Shown here piece by piece: positions 53,243 through 62,777 of a stretch of DNA of 64,000 nt. The DNA lies in the NCBI GenBank assembly GCA_018267575.1, contig JAFDYF010000033.1, positions 1-64,000 of the forward strand, written 5' to 3'. Each line of letters starts with the position of its first letter. Position 1 is the stretch's first letter. The notes under the pieces were generated by a model. That model had not been told where the DNA came from, did no database searches, and was given only the letters and a program-made list of their open reading frames with translations. The stretch comes from Bacteroidota bacterium. Its GTDB lineage: Bacteria; Bacteroidota; Bacteroidia; Chitinophagales; Chitinophagaceae. The position numbers and the translations under genes were made by a program.

Positions 53243-55702
53243 ATGCTTAGGAATTATTTTAAAATAATGCTCAGGAATTTTAGGAAAAGAAAAGTTTTTT
53301 CCCTGATCAATTTATTTGGGATGGCAATAGGGATGGCAATTTGCCTCTTACTTATTTTATATATTCAGAATGAACTGGGTTACGATAACTATCAGGAACG
53401 AGGCGACCAAGTATACAGACTAGCGATGGAAAGAAAATATCCAGGTCGAAGCGCTTTCATCGGTCATATCCCAAAATCAATAGGTCAGGCAGTCAAAACT
53501 GAATTTCCTGAAGTATTGGAAAGCGTAAGGGTAATAAATTTCGGCAACGATGGTCAGATAAAAGTCGGCGAAAAAATATTTGCTGAAAAGTATATTGTGA
53601 TGGCTGATTCTAACTTTTTTCGAGTCTTTACCGGAAAGTTCTTGGCTGGGGATATCAACACTGCATTACAAAAACCAGGGACAGCTGTGCTGAATGAAAC
53701 CACTGCAAAAAAATATTTTGGATCAGTTCAAAATGCAATGGGCAAGGAGATTGATGATGGAATGAAATACATCATCAGTGCTGTTTGCGAAGACTGGCCC
53801 GAGAAATCCCATTTTCATTTTAACGTTTTGATGACCACATCGGGGATTAATGATTTGAACAACCAAGAGTATGTATATTTCGGTCCATACACGTATATCC
53901 TTTTAAATAAAAATGTTTCAGCAACAGCACTGGAAGCGAAATTGCCAATGATTGTAGACAAGTACGTGTCGGGAAATGTTGCAAGGCTCTTCGGGGAGTC
54001 TTATGACAAGTTCGTTGCAGAGGGAAATGGGTACAGATATTTCCTTCAACCGATAAAAAAAATTCATTTACATTCTGAACTGGAAGATGAATTGATGCCG
54101 GTTGCCAGCATACGTGTTATTCTTTTATTTGGGGCCATTGGAGTTTTCATATTGTTTCTGGCGTGTGTGAATTTTATTAACTTGTCCACAGCGCTTTCCG
54201 TTGAAAGGGCAAAAGAAGTGGGCATCCGAAAAACTTTTGGCTCTTTAAAAGTTGAATTGATTGGACAATTCTTATCTGAATCCGTTTTTTTTAGCATCTT
54301 AAGTATGCTTCTTGCACTACTGTTTGTCATTTTATTGACTCCTCTTTTAAGTAAGATATCAGCCAGCGAACTAAGCTTTAGTTATTTCTTTCGGCCATTT
54401 CCTCTTTTATTTGTATTTGCTTTTTCTATACTTGTTGGTTTAGTGGCAGGTCTTTATCCGGCTTTGGTGCTTTCCTCGTTTAACCCAATTATTGTGTTAA
54501 AAGGAAAATTCAAATCGAACAAAAGAGGAATAGCACTGCGCAATGGGCTTGTTGTGTTTCAATTTGCTATTTCAATTATCTTGATTATCTGCACCATCAT
54601 CGTCAACAATCAAATGCAGTATACTCTAGGATCTGAATTGGGCTTTAAGTCAGATCATATTATCAGGATAGATGGGGTATGGCATTTGAGAAACGGAGAC
54701 AAACAGAATGATAAGCGCCCAGTCTTTATGAGTGAAATAGCAAAAATACCCGGCGTTGTTGATATAACCGAGAGTGATTTGCCAGGCAATGATGAATCAG
54801 GCACGGGAGGCACATGGATTGCCATTGACAATAATGTTTCCAGGACACAAAAAACCACGCAGGTCGATTATAATTATTTAAGCCTTCTCGGGCTTCAACT
54901 CAAGGAAGGAAGGTTTTTTTCAAAGGAATTAGCAACGGATTCACTAAGCATCGTTTTAAATGAAACTGCTGCGGAGGATTTTGGATTGAAAAATCCTATT
55001 GGGGCAAGATTGATCAGTACGGAAGGCGGCTGGGATTCCACAGATTTGAGCATTGGCAAAGTCCAAAATATTTTTACAGTTATTGGTGTTATAAAAGATT
55101 TTCATTTTCAATCCCTCCATAAGAAAATAGCACCATTGGTTTTAATAAACTCGAATAAATTTGGATGGGGTTCGGTTGGCCTTTCGATCAAAGCTGACCA
55201 TTTCAAAACAACAATGATGGATATTGAGAATACTTGGAAACGTTTTGACCCCAAGGATGATTTTCGTTTTAGTTTTTTGGATGAAACCATTGCCGTTCAG
55301 TACAAATCTGAACAAACTGAGCAAACCATATTCACCATTTTCTCCTTGCTTGCTATCCTAATCGCCTGTATCGGATTATTTGGGCTTTCCAGTTATTCTA
55401 CCGTTCAAAGAGCCAAGGAGATTAGCATCCGAAAGGTAATGGGCGCAATGCCTTGGAATATAGTCATTACTTTATCCAAGGATTTTTTGATTCTTATTTT
55501 AATAGCATCCTTAATCTCTTTCCCCATAGCATGGTGGGGAATGCATGGATGGCTTAAGAATTTTTCTTATCATGTTAATATATCATGGTGGGTATTCCTA
55601 TTGGCAGGATCGATCTCTGCAGCAATCGCTATGCTAACTATCAGTTACCAAGCAATCAAAGCAGCATTTGCAAATCCCGTTAAAAGCTTGAAAACGGAAT
55701 GA
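53243..55702 (+). CDS. MacB/FtsX-type ABC permease
   Basis: An 819-residue protein of the large Bacteroidota family of tandem MacB_PCD-FtsX permeases. Helix 1 (FSLINLFGMAIGMAICLLLI), a periplasmic domain, three helices with VNFINLSTALSVERAKEVGI, then LSSFNPIIVLKGKFKSNKRG, a second helix-periplasmic half (IALRNGLVVFQFAISIILII) and three final helices. No ATPase or membrane-fusion gene is adjacent, so it is an orphan. It sits between two palindromic repeats in the accessory island. Confidence 0.88.
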   Translation: MLRNYFKIMLRNFRKRKVFSLINLFGMAIGMAICLLLILYIQNELGYDNYQERGDQVYRLAMERKYPGRSAFIGHIPKSIGQAVKTEFPEVLESVRVINFGNDGQIKVGEKIFAEKYIVMADSNFFRVFTGKFLAGDINTALQKPGTAVLNETTAKKYFGSVQNAMGKEIDDGMKYIISAVCEDWPEKSHFHFNVLMTTSGINDLNNQEYVYFGPYTYILLNKNVSATALEAKLPMIVDKYVSGNVARLFGESYDKFVAEGNGYRYFLQPIKKIHLHSELEDELMPVASIRVILLFGAIGVFILFLACVNFINLSTALSVERAKEVGIRKTFGSLKVELIGQFLSESVFFSILSMLLALLFVILLTPLLSKISASELSFSYFFRPFPLLFVFAFSILVGLVAGLYPALVLSSFNPIIVLKGKFKSNKRGIALRNGLVVFQFAISIILIICTIIVNNQMQYTLGSELGFKSDHIIRIDGVWHLRNGDKQNDKRPVFMSEIAKIPGVVDITESDLPGNDESGTGGTWIAIDNNVSRTQKTTQVDYNYLSLLGLQLKEGRFFSKELATDSLSIVLNETAAEDFGLKNPIGARLISTEGGWDSTDLSIGKVQNIFTVIGVIKDFHFQSLHKKIAPLVLINSNKFGWGSVGLSIKADHFKTTMMDIENTWKRFDPKDDFRFSFLDETIAVQYKSEQTEQTIFTIFSLLAILIACIGLFGLSSYSTVQRAKEISIRKVMGAMPWNIVITLSKDFLILILIASLISFPIAWWGMHGWLKNFSYHVNISWWVFLLAGSISAAIAMLTISYQAIKAAFANPVKSLKTE

Positions 55703-56077
55703 CGCTGATTCAGTGGCTGAAAGGTCTCTCATAGGTGTGGATGCCGCCAAGTATTTGTCTGGATGGGTATCCGCGCCAGAGTATGTTTAGACACTCTAAC
55801 TGGCGTATCTACAAAAAAAGCCACCCACATTGCAAAAGCAATCAGGTGGCTACCCTTAAAAACAACCAATCGCAAGCTTTTGCACAAATCTTTCTTCACC
55901 GTTCATGCTCACAATCTGTTTAGTTTACGGCAGATTTATCCAAAAGATGCCTCTACCCCCCTTTTTAACATATCCATTCCAAAATCCCGGGCTGGCTATT
56001 TATGAACTATAAAAGAAATCGGGGAAATTTTCTAAAACTTTTTAATTTGTGTATCAAACCAAAAACCAATTCGTCAA
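55703..56077. other. Gene-free spacer with palindromes after the permease
   Basis: Contains GATTCAGTGGC (55707-55717), palindrome copy 3 (55734-55777) and a further inverted repeat, CGCCAGAGT (55774-55782) with ACTCTaaCTGGCG (55792-55804). The rest up to the EVE gene is AT-rich with no gene seen. Confidence 0.6.
55734..55777. repeat. Imperfect palindromic element, copy 3
   Basis: Left arm GGTGTGGATG and right arm TATCCGCGCC, which would pair in RNA using G-U pairs. The inside shares TTTGTCTGGATGGGTATC with copy 2 (TTTGTGAGGATGGGTATC). Confidence 0.6.
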
Positions 56078-56488
56078 ATGGCTTACTGGCTCGTAAAATC
56101 AGAACCTTCCACCTATAGTTGGGATCAGTTGGAAAAAGACAAACAAACCTCCTGGGACGGGGTGCGGAATTATGCCGCCCGCATCCACCTTAGAGCAATG
56201 AAAAAAGGGGATGAGACCTTTTATTACCATAGCAATGAAGGCAAAGAGATTGTGGGCATTGCTAAAATCTCCAAAGAAGCATATCCTGATAGCACTGCCA
56301 AAGAGGGTGATTGGGTTGCCGTTGAGATAAAACCGTTCAAAAAACTGAAAAACCCAGTTTCGCTAGAAACCATTAAACAAGACAAGCGCCTAAAAGATAT
56401 GGCCTTGGTAAGATTGGGCAGGCTATCGGTTCAGCCGGTTACCGAAAAGGAATGGGAAATAGTGATGTCGCTTGCAGAAACGAAATAA
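56078..56488 (+). CDS. EVE domain protein
   Basis: A 136-residue single-domain protein of the EVE/PUA-like fold, which recognises modified bases in nucleic acids. Signature residues: WLVKSEPSTYSWDQL at the start, TSWDGVRNYAARIHLRAMKK, DETFYYHSNEGKEIVGIAKI, and DWVAVEIKPFKKLKNPVSL. Stand-alone, on the plus strand, followed by its own hairpin. Its partner or target is not apparent from the neighbours. Confidence 0.92.
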   Translation: MAYWLVKSEPSTYSWDQLEKDKQTSWDGVRNYAARIHLRAMKKGDETFYYHSNEGKEIVGIAKISKEAYPDSTAKEGDWVAVEIKPFKKLKNPVSLETIKQDKRLKDMALVRLGRLSVQPVTEKEWEIVMSLAETK

Positions 56489-56642
56489 TAATATGGTAAA
56501 AGTCATCATTAAATACCATTAAATCATTGTATAAATTTAAAAAAATAGATTACTACCTCGCTGAAAATAATTTGTTTACAAAAAATGATTCCAAAAAATA
56601 TTCATATTAAAAACCAATTTCTTTGCTTGCACAAAATATAGA

Positions 56643-56681
56643 AGCCCGGTAGCTATTGCATGCCCACGGCGTGGTCGGGCT
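56643..56681 (+). terminator. Hairpin between the EVE gene and topA
   Basis: Outer arms AGCCCG (56643-56648) and CGGGCT (56676-56681), with a smaller CCAC-GGC-GTGG stem inside. It is followed by GTACCAATTTTTT, so it fits an intrinsic terminator about 155 bases after the EVE stop. Confidence 0.6.
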
Positions 56682-56756
56682 GTACCAATTTTTTAATTCC
56701 AGCGTTATAATGTAATCTTGCAGGCTAAAGGCCTCTGTAAAAACCAGTTGTTAAGC

Positions 56757-59357
56757 ATGGCGAAGAATTTACTGATTGTGGAGTCTCCAGCGAAAGCGAA
56801 GACCATCGAAAAGATATTAGGGAAAGATTTCGAGGTTAAAAGTTGCTATGGGCACATACGCGACCTTGCCAAGGGTGATATGGGCATTGATGTGAACAAT
56901 AAGTATAAGCCTAACTATATTGTGCCCGAGGAAAAGGAAAGAGTGGTAAAAGAGCTGAAAAGTCTGGCAAAAAAATCTGAAGAAGTATGGCTCGCAACGG
57001 ATGAGGACCGTGAAGGTGAGGCCATTAGCTGGCATCTTTGCGAAGTGCTTGGACTAAACCCCAAAACCACCAAGCGCATTGTTTTTCACGAGATTACCAA
57101 ACCCGCCATACAATCCGCCGTTACCAAGCCACGTACTGTTGACATGAATCTGGTGGATGCACAACAGGCCCGCCGCATTCTTGACCGTATTGTGGGGTTC
57201 GAACTGAGCCCAGTATTATGGCGAAAAATGAGCGTAAAGAACAACCTGAGCGCCGGTCGTGTTCAAAGTGTTGCAGTTAGAATCATTGCAGAAAGAGAGC
57301 GGGAAATCAACGCTTTCAAATCTACAAGTACATTTAAATTAGAGGCAAAATTTACTTCTAAAGATATTAATGGCAACCCGGTAAGTTTTGTTGCCGAGGG
57401 CAAAAAATACGCTTCGGAAGACGATGCGGAAGCATTCTTGAAAAGCTGTATCGGCGCCCGTTATAAAGTAGGGGATATTCAGGTAAGACCGGCCAAAAAA
57501 TCTCCCTCTGCTCCATTTACCACCTCTACACTGCAACAGGAAGCCAGCCGAAAATTGGGTTACTCTGTTAGTCGTACCATGCTCGTGGCCCAAAAGCTCT
57601 ACGAAAGTGGTAAGATAACCTATATGCGTACCGACAGTGTGAACCTGAGCGATACTGCCATGGAGGATATCAAAAAGCAGATCGGAAACCAGTACGGGGG
57701 CAAATATGTTCAGGTAAGGAAGTTCAAGAATAAAAACGAGTCTGCGCAAGAAGCGCATGAAGCCATTCGACCTACCTATATGGATGCTTCTACCATCGAT
57801 GACGCTGATGGCAAGCGTCTTTATGAGCTGATCTGGAAACGTACCATCGCCAGCCAAATGGCTGATGCAGAATTGGAGAAAACCACAGCTAAAATACAGA
57901 TAACCACCAATAAAGAAGAATTAACCGCCAGCGGTGAGGTACTCAAATTCGATGGTTTCCTGAAAGCCTATATGGAAGACAAGGACGATGACGAGGGCGA
58001 TGACGAGCAACAGGAAGGCATGCTGCCCCCGTTAACGGTTGGACAGGAATTGGACCTAAAAGAGCTTCAGGCCATGGAGCGTTTTGGTCGCCCTGCGCCC
58101 AGATATACCGAAGCTTCCCTAGTTAAAAAACTCGAAGAATTGGGTATCGGAAGACCATCCACCTATGCACCTACTATTTCCACCATCCTCAAAAGAGGCT
58201 ATGTGGAAAAAAGGGATAAGGAAGGGGTGAAAAGGGATTTTCGAATACTGGTGCTCAAAGGCAACCAAATCAACAAACGGACTGAACAGGAAAATACCGG
58301 AGCCGAAAAATCAAAACTTTTTCCGACCGATCTCGGTCTGGTGGTAACCGATTTCCTGAAGCAATATTTTGATGACATCATGGATTATAGCTTCACCGCC
58401 CGTATTGAGCAAGAATTTGACGAAGTAGCGGAAGGCAAGCTGAAATGGAATGTGATGATTGATGATTTTTATACTCCTTTCAAAAAGGATGTAGACAAAA
58501 CCATTGAGACAGCCACCCGTGCAAGTGGCGAACGTGAACTTGGCTTCGATCCCGCTACCAATAAAAAAGTGATTGCCCGTATGGGACGTTATGGTCCCAT
58601 GGTGCAGATTGGTGAGCAGAATGACGAAGAGAAACCCCGTTTTGCGAAGCTGAAAATCGATCAAAGCATCGAGACCATCAATTTAGCAGAAGCGATGGAA
58701 CTCTTTAAATTGGGTGCTCCTTTGGGTGAATACGAGGGCAAGGAAATCTCAGTGAACATTGGTCGTTTTGGTCCTTATGTAAAATTGGGTGACCAATTTA
58801 TTTCTATCCCAAAAGGAATAGAAGCATCCACCGTTGATTTGGAAAAAGCGATTGAAATCATCAATGCCAAAAAGCTTGAAGACGCTCCTATAGGATATTA
58901 TGATGAAAAACCAATCACCAAGGGAAAAGGTCGGTTTGGTCCCTATATCAAATGGAACAATTTATTTGTCAATATCCCCCGTGCCTATAATTTCGACCAT
59001 CTTACCCAAAAAGATTGTGACGAACTGATTCAAAAGAAAATCGAAAAAGAAGCCAACCGATTTATACAACAATGGCCGGAGGAAAATATAGCCATCGAAA
59101 ATGGTCGCTGGGGTGCTTTTATCCGCTTTGGCAAAAAAATGATGAAGCTTACCGGGGGCGGTGCCAATGGAAAATATACCCCTGATGAATTAGCAGTGAT
59201 CAGTCTGGATGAAGTAAAGAAAATGATCCTGATACAAGACCCCAAAGCTTTTGATAAAAAGAAGACCGCCAAAAAAGCTACAGCTCCGAAAAAAGCCAGC
59301 CCTAAAAAAGCAGTTGCCAAAAAAGCCGCACCCAAAAAGGCGGCAAAGAAAAAATGA
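56757..59357 (+). CDS. topA: DNA topoisomerase I
   Basis: Type IA topoisomerase that relaxes negative supercoils. About 866 residues from MAKNLLIVESPAKAKTIEKI; an upstream ATG adds 13 unrelated residues. TOPRIM acidic motif DEDREGE at 82-88, active-site tyrosine near 289 (ITYMRTDSVNLS). No zinc-finger cysteines at the C-terminus; instead there are Toprim-C repeats (ARMGRYGPMVQIG, GRFGPYVKLG, GRFGPYIKW, GRWGAFIRFG). It ends in a Lys/Ala/Pro tail like histone H1 (about the last 35 residues). Confidence 0.95.
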   Translation: MAKNLLIVESPAKAKTIEKILGKDFEVKSCYGHIRDLAKGDMGIDVNNKYKPNYIVPEEKERVVKELKSLAKKSEEVWLATDEDREGEAISWHLCEVLGLNPKTTKRIVFHEITKPAIQSAVTKPRTVDMNLVDAQQARRILDRIVGFELSPVLWRKMSVKNNLSAGRVQSVAVRIIAEREREINAFKSTSTFKLEAKFTSKDINGNPVSFVAEGKKYASEDDAEAFLKSCIGARYKVGDIQVRPAKKSPSAPFTTSTLQQEASRKLGYSVSRTMLVAQKLYESGKITYMRTDSVNLSDTAMEDIKKQIGNQYGGKYVQVRKFKNKNESAQEAHEAIRPTYMDASTIDDADGKRLYELIWKRTIASQMADAELEKTTAKIQITTNKEELTASGEVLKFDGFLKAYMEDKDDDEGDDEQQEGMLPPLTVGQELDLKELQAMERFGRPAPRYTEASLVKKLEELGIGRPSTYAPTISTILKRGYVEKRDKEGVKRDFRILVLKGNQINKRTEQENTGAEKSKLFPTDLGLVVTDFLKQYFDDIMDYSFTARIEQEFDEVAEGKLKWNVMIDDFYTPFKKDVDKTIETATRASGERELGFDPATNKKVIARMGRYGPMVQIGEQNDEEKPRFAKLKIDQSIETINLAEAMELFKLGAPLGEYEGKEISVNIGRFGPYVKLGDQFISIPKGIEASTVDLEKAIEIINAKKLEDAPIGYYDEKPITKGKGRFGPYIKWNNLFVNIPRAYNFDHLTQKDCDELIQKKIEKEANRFIQQWPEENIAIENGRWGAFIRFGKKMMKLTGGGANGKYTPDELAVISLDEVKKMILIQDPKAFDKKKTAKKATAPKKASPKKAVAKKAAPKKAAKKK

Positions 59358-59366
59358 GGGGAGAGC

Positions 59367-59401
59367 GCAGAACGCTGAACGCATAATGCAAAACGCAGAA
59401 C
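59367..59401. repeat. 7-bp periodic array, five GCNNAAY units
   Basis: GCAGAAC, GCTGAAC, GCATAAT, GCAAAAC, GCAGAAC in exact 7-base register. Begins ten bases after the topA stop. Confidence 0.75.
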
Positions 59402-59420
59402 CCGATTTCTCAATCATTTC

Positions 59421-59620
59421 TCTGCACCTCTGTGCCCCTGCGTGCAATTCTTGTTTCTAAGAAAATAAACCACATAAGACAAGAAGGGATCCTTATGTGC
59501 CTTATATGTCTCATGTGGTTCAAAAAAGTCATGTTTTTTAGGTACCAATCAACTTCCTCCGCGTCTCTTCGGTTATGTTCTCTTGCCAAAAAGACACTAA
59601 GGCACAAAGAAGCACAAAGC
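59421..59620. repeat. 8- and 9-bp periodic blocks
   Basis: The first block (59421-59445) reads TCTGCACC, TCTGTGCC, CCTGCGTGC. The second (59590-59620) reads AAGACACTA, AGGCACAAA, then GAAGCACAAAG. They are roughly complementary in composition (CTGTGCC against GGCACAAAG) and flank the hairpin at 59468-59520. Confidence 0.5.
59468..59520. repeat. Long hairpin with 9-bp units
   Basis: AACCACATAAGACA (59468-59481) pairs with TGTCTCATGTGGTT (59507-59520) with one mismatch. The right half also shows TTATGTGCC, TTATATGTC, TCATGTGGT at a 9-base step (59493-59519). Confidence 0.65.
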
Positions 59621-59929
59621 GTTCAAAACAGAAATCGGTTACGAATCAACTTTTCAACCCAAACGTCTTTCAACCTCTCCTCCACATCAAGTAATGCATA
59701 TCACATCTTTAAAACTATAAAGTGTATAGCATGGGGGGAAATAAGCATTATAACAAAGCATTTAAAGGAAGAATTGTTTTGTGGGTTCTTGTTTTTTTAA
59801 TTATTTTCAATTTTTAGCCTGCCTTAACTATAAAACATTTTTAAAATAGCATCGCTGCTTATTTTAAAAATGCTGCTCAGCCTCCATTGAAACCTAAAAT
59901 TTCATTTCCTAACTTCTAAAAATTGAACT

Positions 59930-61588
59930 ATGAAATTTTCACTATTCTCAATTGGGACGGCCATTCTTTTATTAATGGGATATACCAAAATCAATCCCCG
60001 CCCGCCGCTACAAATCAATCAAGAAGCCTATCAAAAAACAATACTGAAAAAAAGCTTGGCAACACTGTGTTGTTCTCCCGATTGGTCAACCTATCGAATT
60101 ACCGATGAAGAAATAAGGGAAATGATTCCCTTGCCCGGCACGGGCGCCCATTCATGGAAGATTAATACAAACAGCGACAGTGCCCAATTTTATTTCAACC
60201 AAGGCATCAATCTCTACTATGGTTTTCATATCATTGAAGCGTTGCCTTCTTTTAAAAAAGCACAGCTTTTCGACCCCACTTGTGCCATGCTGTATTGGGG
60301 CGAAGCCTTGGCCTATGGTCCCAATGTCAATGACTTTGTATATGCCGAAACCCCAGATGCGTTGCTTGCTATATCAAAAGCAAAACAATACAGTAATGCC
60401 TCTACTGAAAAAGAAAAAGACTTGTTTGATGCCATGCAGTCACATTATTCCAATGATACCAGCAAGACAAGGGCATTGCTCAACCAGGAATATGCTGACA
60501 AAATGAAAACAATCCATGAAAAATATGCCGATGATGCAGAGATTGGGGCTTTGTATGCAGATGCATTAATGAACTTGCATCCCTGGGATCTATGGTACCA
60601 TGATGGTAAACCGAAACCTTGGACGCCAAAACTGATTAAGGTACTGGAAGGAGTTCTTAAAATTGCCCCTGAGCATCCTGGGGCGAATCATTATTATATT
60701 CATACCATGGAAGCCTCACCATTTGCTACAAAAGCAAATGCAAGTGCTGATAGATTGGCCAAGTTGGCTCCAGGGATTTCACATATGGTGCATATGCCTT
60801 CGCATATTTATATTCGGACAGGTCAGTATGATAAAGGAGTAGCAGTAAACAAAGCAGCCGTTGCCAATTATTACAATTATAAAGAGCTATTTCCATCTGT
60901 GGCCAATAGTGCATTTTTGTACGATTACCATAATCGGCATATGCAGGCCGCTTGTTCCATGAACGCATATGATTATTCCAAAGCCATTCAGGATGCAATA
61001 GAGTGTAGGAATGTAATTGATACCTCATTTTTTTCAGATGCAGCGCCGATGGGTGATTTTATGCAGTATATATACATGACACCTCTTATGACGATGATTC
61101 GTTTTGAAAAATGGGATGAGATACTCAAAGAACCTGCTATCGGCAGCAAAAACCATTATGGAACCTTGATAGAGGAATTTGCCAAAGGAATGGCTTATGC
61201 AAACAAAGGGAATCTTAACCAGGCTAAATCTTCCTTATCATCCGTAGAAGCCATTTTGCAAGAACCAAGCATGGCAGTAGTCCTCTCCCCTTTCAATGCT
61301 GCAAAGACCGGAGGCACCGTGGCCAAATGGATATTAAAGGGAACCATTGCAACCAAAGAGAAAAAATGGGATGAAGCCATTCATTGTTTCCATGAAGGCG
61401 TAAACACAGAAGACTCCTTGGTTTACCAAGAACCCCGGGACTGGCTTGTACCCGCAAGACATTATTTAGGCAATGCATTGCTGAAAACGAAAAAATATAA
61501 AGAGGCTGAAAAAGTATTTTTAAAAGACCTAACCTTCCAACCCAATAATTATACTTCCACGAATGGATTGATTAAAGCAAAACATTAA
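59930..61588 (+). CDS. Secreted tetratricopeptide repeat protein with conserved histidines
   Basis: A 552-residue protein with an N-terminal hydrophobic leader (LFSIGTAILLLMGYT). TPR-like helices run through the protein: FNQGINLYYGFHIIEALPSF, DAEIGALYADALMNLHPWDL, and a final pair near 490-550. Two His-rich stretches stand out: PGANHYYIHTMEASP (about 242-256) and GISHMVHMPSHIYIRTGQY (about 282-300). These could bind a metal or heme. From memory this TPR family is common in Bacteroidota and Proteobacteria without a known function. Stand-alone gene. Confidence 0.8.
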   Translation: MKFSLFSIGTAILLLMGYTKINPRPPLQINQEAYQKTILKKSLATLCCSPDWSTYRITDEEIREMIPLPGTGAHSWKINTNSDSAQFYFNQGINLYYGFHIIEALPSFKKAQLFDPTCAMLYWGEALAYGPNVNDFVYAETPDALLAISKAKQYSNASTEKEKDLFDAMQSHYSNDTSKTRALLNQEYADKMKTIHEKYADDAEIGALYADALMNLHPWDLWYHDGKPKPWTPKLIKVLEGVLKIAPEHPGANHYYIHTMEASPFATKANASADRLAKLAPGISHMVHMPSHIYIRTGQYDKGVAVNKAAVANYYNYKELFPSVANSAFLYDYHNRHMQAACSMNAYDYSKAIQDAIECRNVIDTSFFSDAAPMGDFMQYIYMTPLMTMIRFEKWDEILKEPAIGSKNHYGTLIEEFAKGMAYANKGNLNQAKSSLSSVEAILQEPSMAVVLSPFNAAKTGGTVAKWILKGTIATKEKKWDEAIHCFHEGVNTEDSLVYQEPRDWLVPARHYLGNALLKTKKYKEAEKVFLKDLTFQPNNYTSTNGLIKAKH

Positions 61589-61821
61589 GTGGTTCTTATT
61601 TATTTAACGAAAGAAGGAGTTGATAAGTGCACAATCATTTATTGACTCCTTTTTATTTTCTATTTATATTTTTCTTTACACTTCTCGCAGCGCTTACCCA
61701 CAACCTGTGGATAAATTCGATTAGCAACGTTATGGTTTAGCAGCGAAATTTATTCCATTATTTACAATAAAATTGAAAGCTGACCGTATTACTAAATAAA
61801 GCTTACCTAAATCCCTAATGC

Positions 61822-62703
61822 ATGGAGGAAACCAAGGAAATCTCTGCCCTATTTCATCTGATTGATGACCCAGATACGGAAGTATTCACTAGTGTCAGCG
61901 ACCGAATTGTTAGCTATGGCAGAGGCATTATACCCAATCTAGAACATCTCTGGGAAAACACCATTAGCGAAGATGTGCAAACCCGCATTGAAATGCTGAT
62001 TCATAAACTGCATTATAGGGACCTCACTGAAGATTTTGTCCGTTGGAAAACCAGCAGCTATCAGGACCTACTCACTGCATGTATGTTGGTTGCCAAATTT
62101 CAATATCCCGAAATGCCAGCAGCTCCCGTATTGGGCGATGTAGAAAAATTACGTCGTAATATCTGGCTCGAGCTAAACAATTATTTGACCCCGCTTGAAC
62201 AGGTAAATGTGCTCACGAGCATTCTTTACAATTATTATGGACTAAAAGGTGTGGAAGTGGGTTATCAACACCCCGAAGAATTCCTGATTAATAAAATACT
62301 GGAAACAAAAAGAGGAAATGCGATTGCTAATGGCATCCTCTACCTCCTATTGGCTGAACTGCTCGACATTCCAGTAAAAGCAATCAATATACCCAGACAA
62401 TTTATCCTTGCTTATATCAAACCGGAATACCTGTCAGAAAAGCCTTCACATGAATCTGCCATGAGTAGAATCGAGTTTTTTATAGACCCCATGAGCGGTC
62501 AGGTATTTACCCATAAGGATGTGGAGAACTATTTCAAGAGGATTTCTGTACCTCCTGTTGCCTCCTATTTCAATCCCATCAACCATGAGCGCACCATTCA
62601 AATACTGCTGGAAGAACTGAGCAAATGTTTTGATGACGACAAAAACCGCTATAAGCAAAATGAGCTTATGGAATTAGTGGCCTTGCTGGCAAATGCTGCA
62701 TAG
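61822..62703 (+). CDS. SirB1-like (Transglut_core2) protein
   Basis: A 293-residue soluble protein. The N-terminal third is helical and HEAT-like (LIDDPDTEVFTSVSDRIVSY). The core KRGNAIANGILYLLLAELLD, then IPVKAINIPRQFILAYI matches the SirB1 / transglutaminase-like core 2 fold. No cysteine lies where a transglutaminase nucleophile would be, as in SirB1 relatives, so catalysis is unlikely. Role unknown. Confidence 0.78.
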   Translation: MEETKEISALFHLIDDPDTEVFTSVSDRIVSYGRGIIPNLEHLWENTISEDVQTRIEMLIHKLHYRDLTEDFVRWKTSSYQDLLTACMLVAKFQYPEMPAAPVLGDVEKLRRNIWLELNNYLTPLEQVNVLTSILYNYYGLKGVEVGYQHPEEFLINKILETKRGNAIANGILYLLLAELLDIPVKAINIPRQFILAYIKPEYLSEKPSHESAMSRIEFFIDPMSGQVFTHKDVENYFKRISVPPVASYFNPINHERTIQILLEELSKCFDDDKNRYKQNELMELVALLANAA

Positions 62704-62777
62704 AAATAAGTGGGTTTCTGATGCCATTTTTCCTGAACCCGTAATCATGAAAGATGTAAAACAATAAAGCGAGTTGT

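Larger units (their letters stand above)
59358..59929. other. Gene-free repeat spacer after topA
   Basis: About 570 bases with no credible gene. It contains a 7-bp periodic block (59367-59401), a C/T/G-rich block with an 8-base step (59421-59445), a 53-base hairpin (59468-59520) and an A/C/G-rich block with a 9-base step (59590-59620). From about 59640 no structure was recognised. Confidence 0.7.

Noticed and set aside
52111..55777. Composite transposon or integrative element
   Set aside because: No transposase, integrase, target-site duplication or attachment site could be identified; only non-autonomous repeats are present.
59030..59447. Phe/Ala-rich minus-strand frame over the end of topA
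   Set aside because: It is the complement of the Lys/Ala-rich tail of topA; low complexity and no support as a gene.
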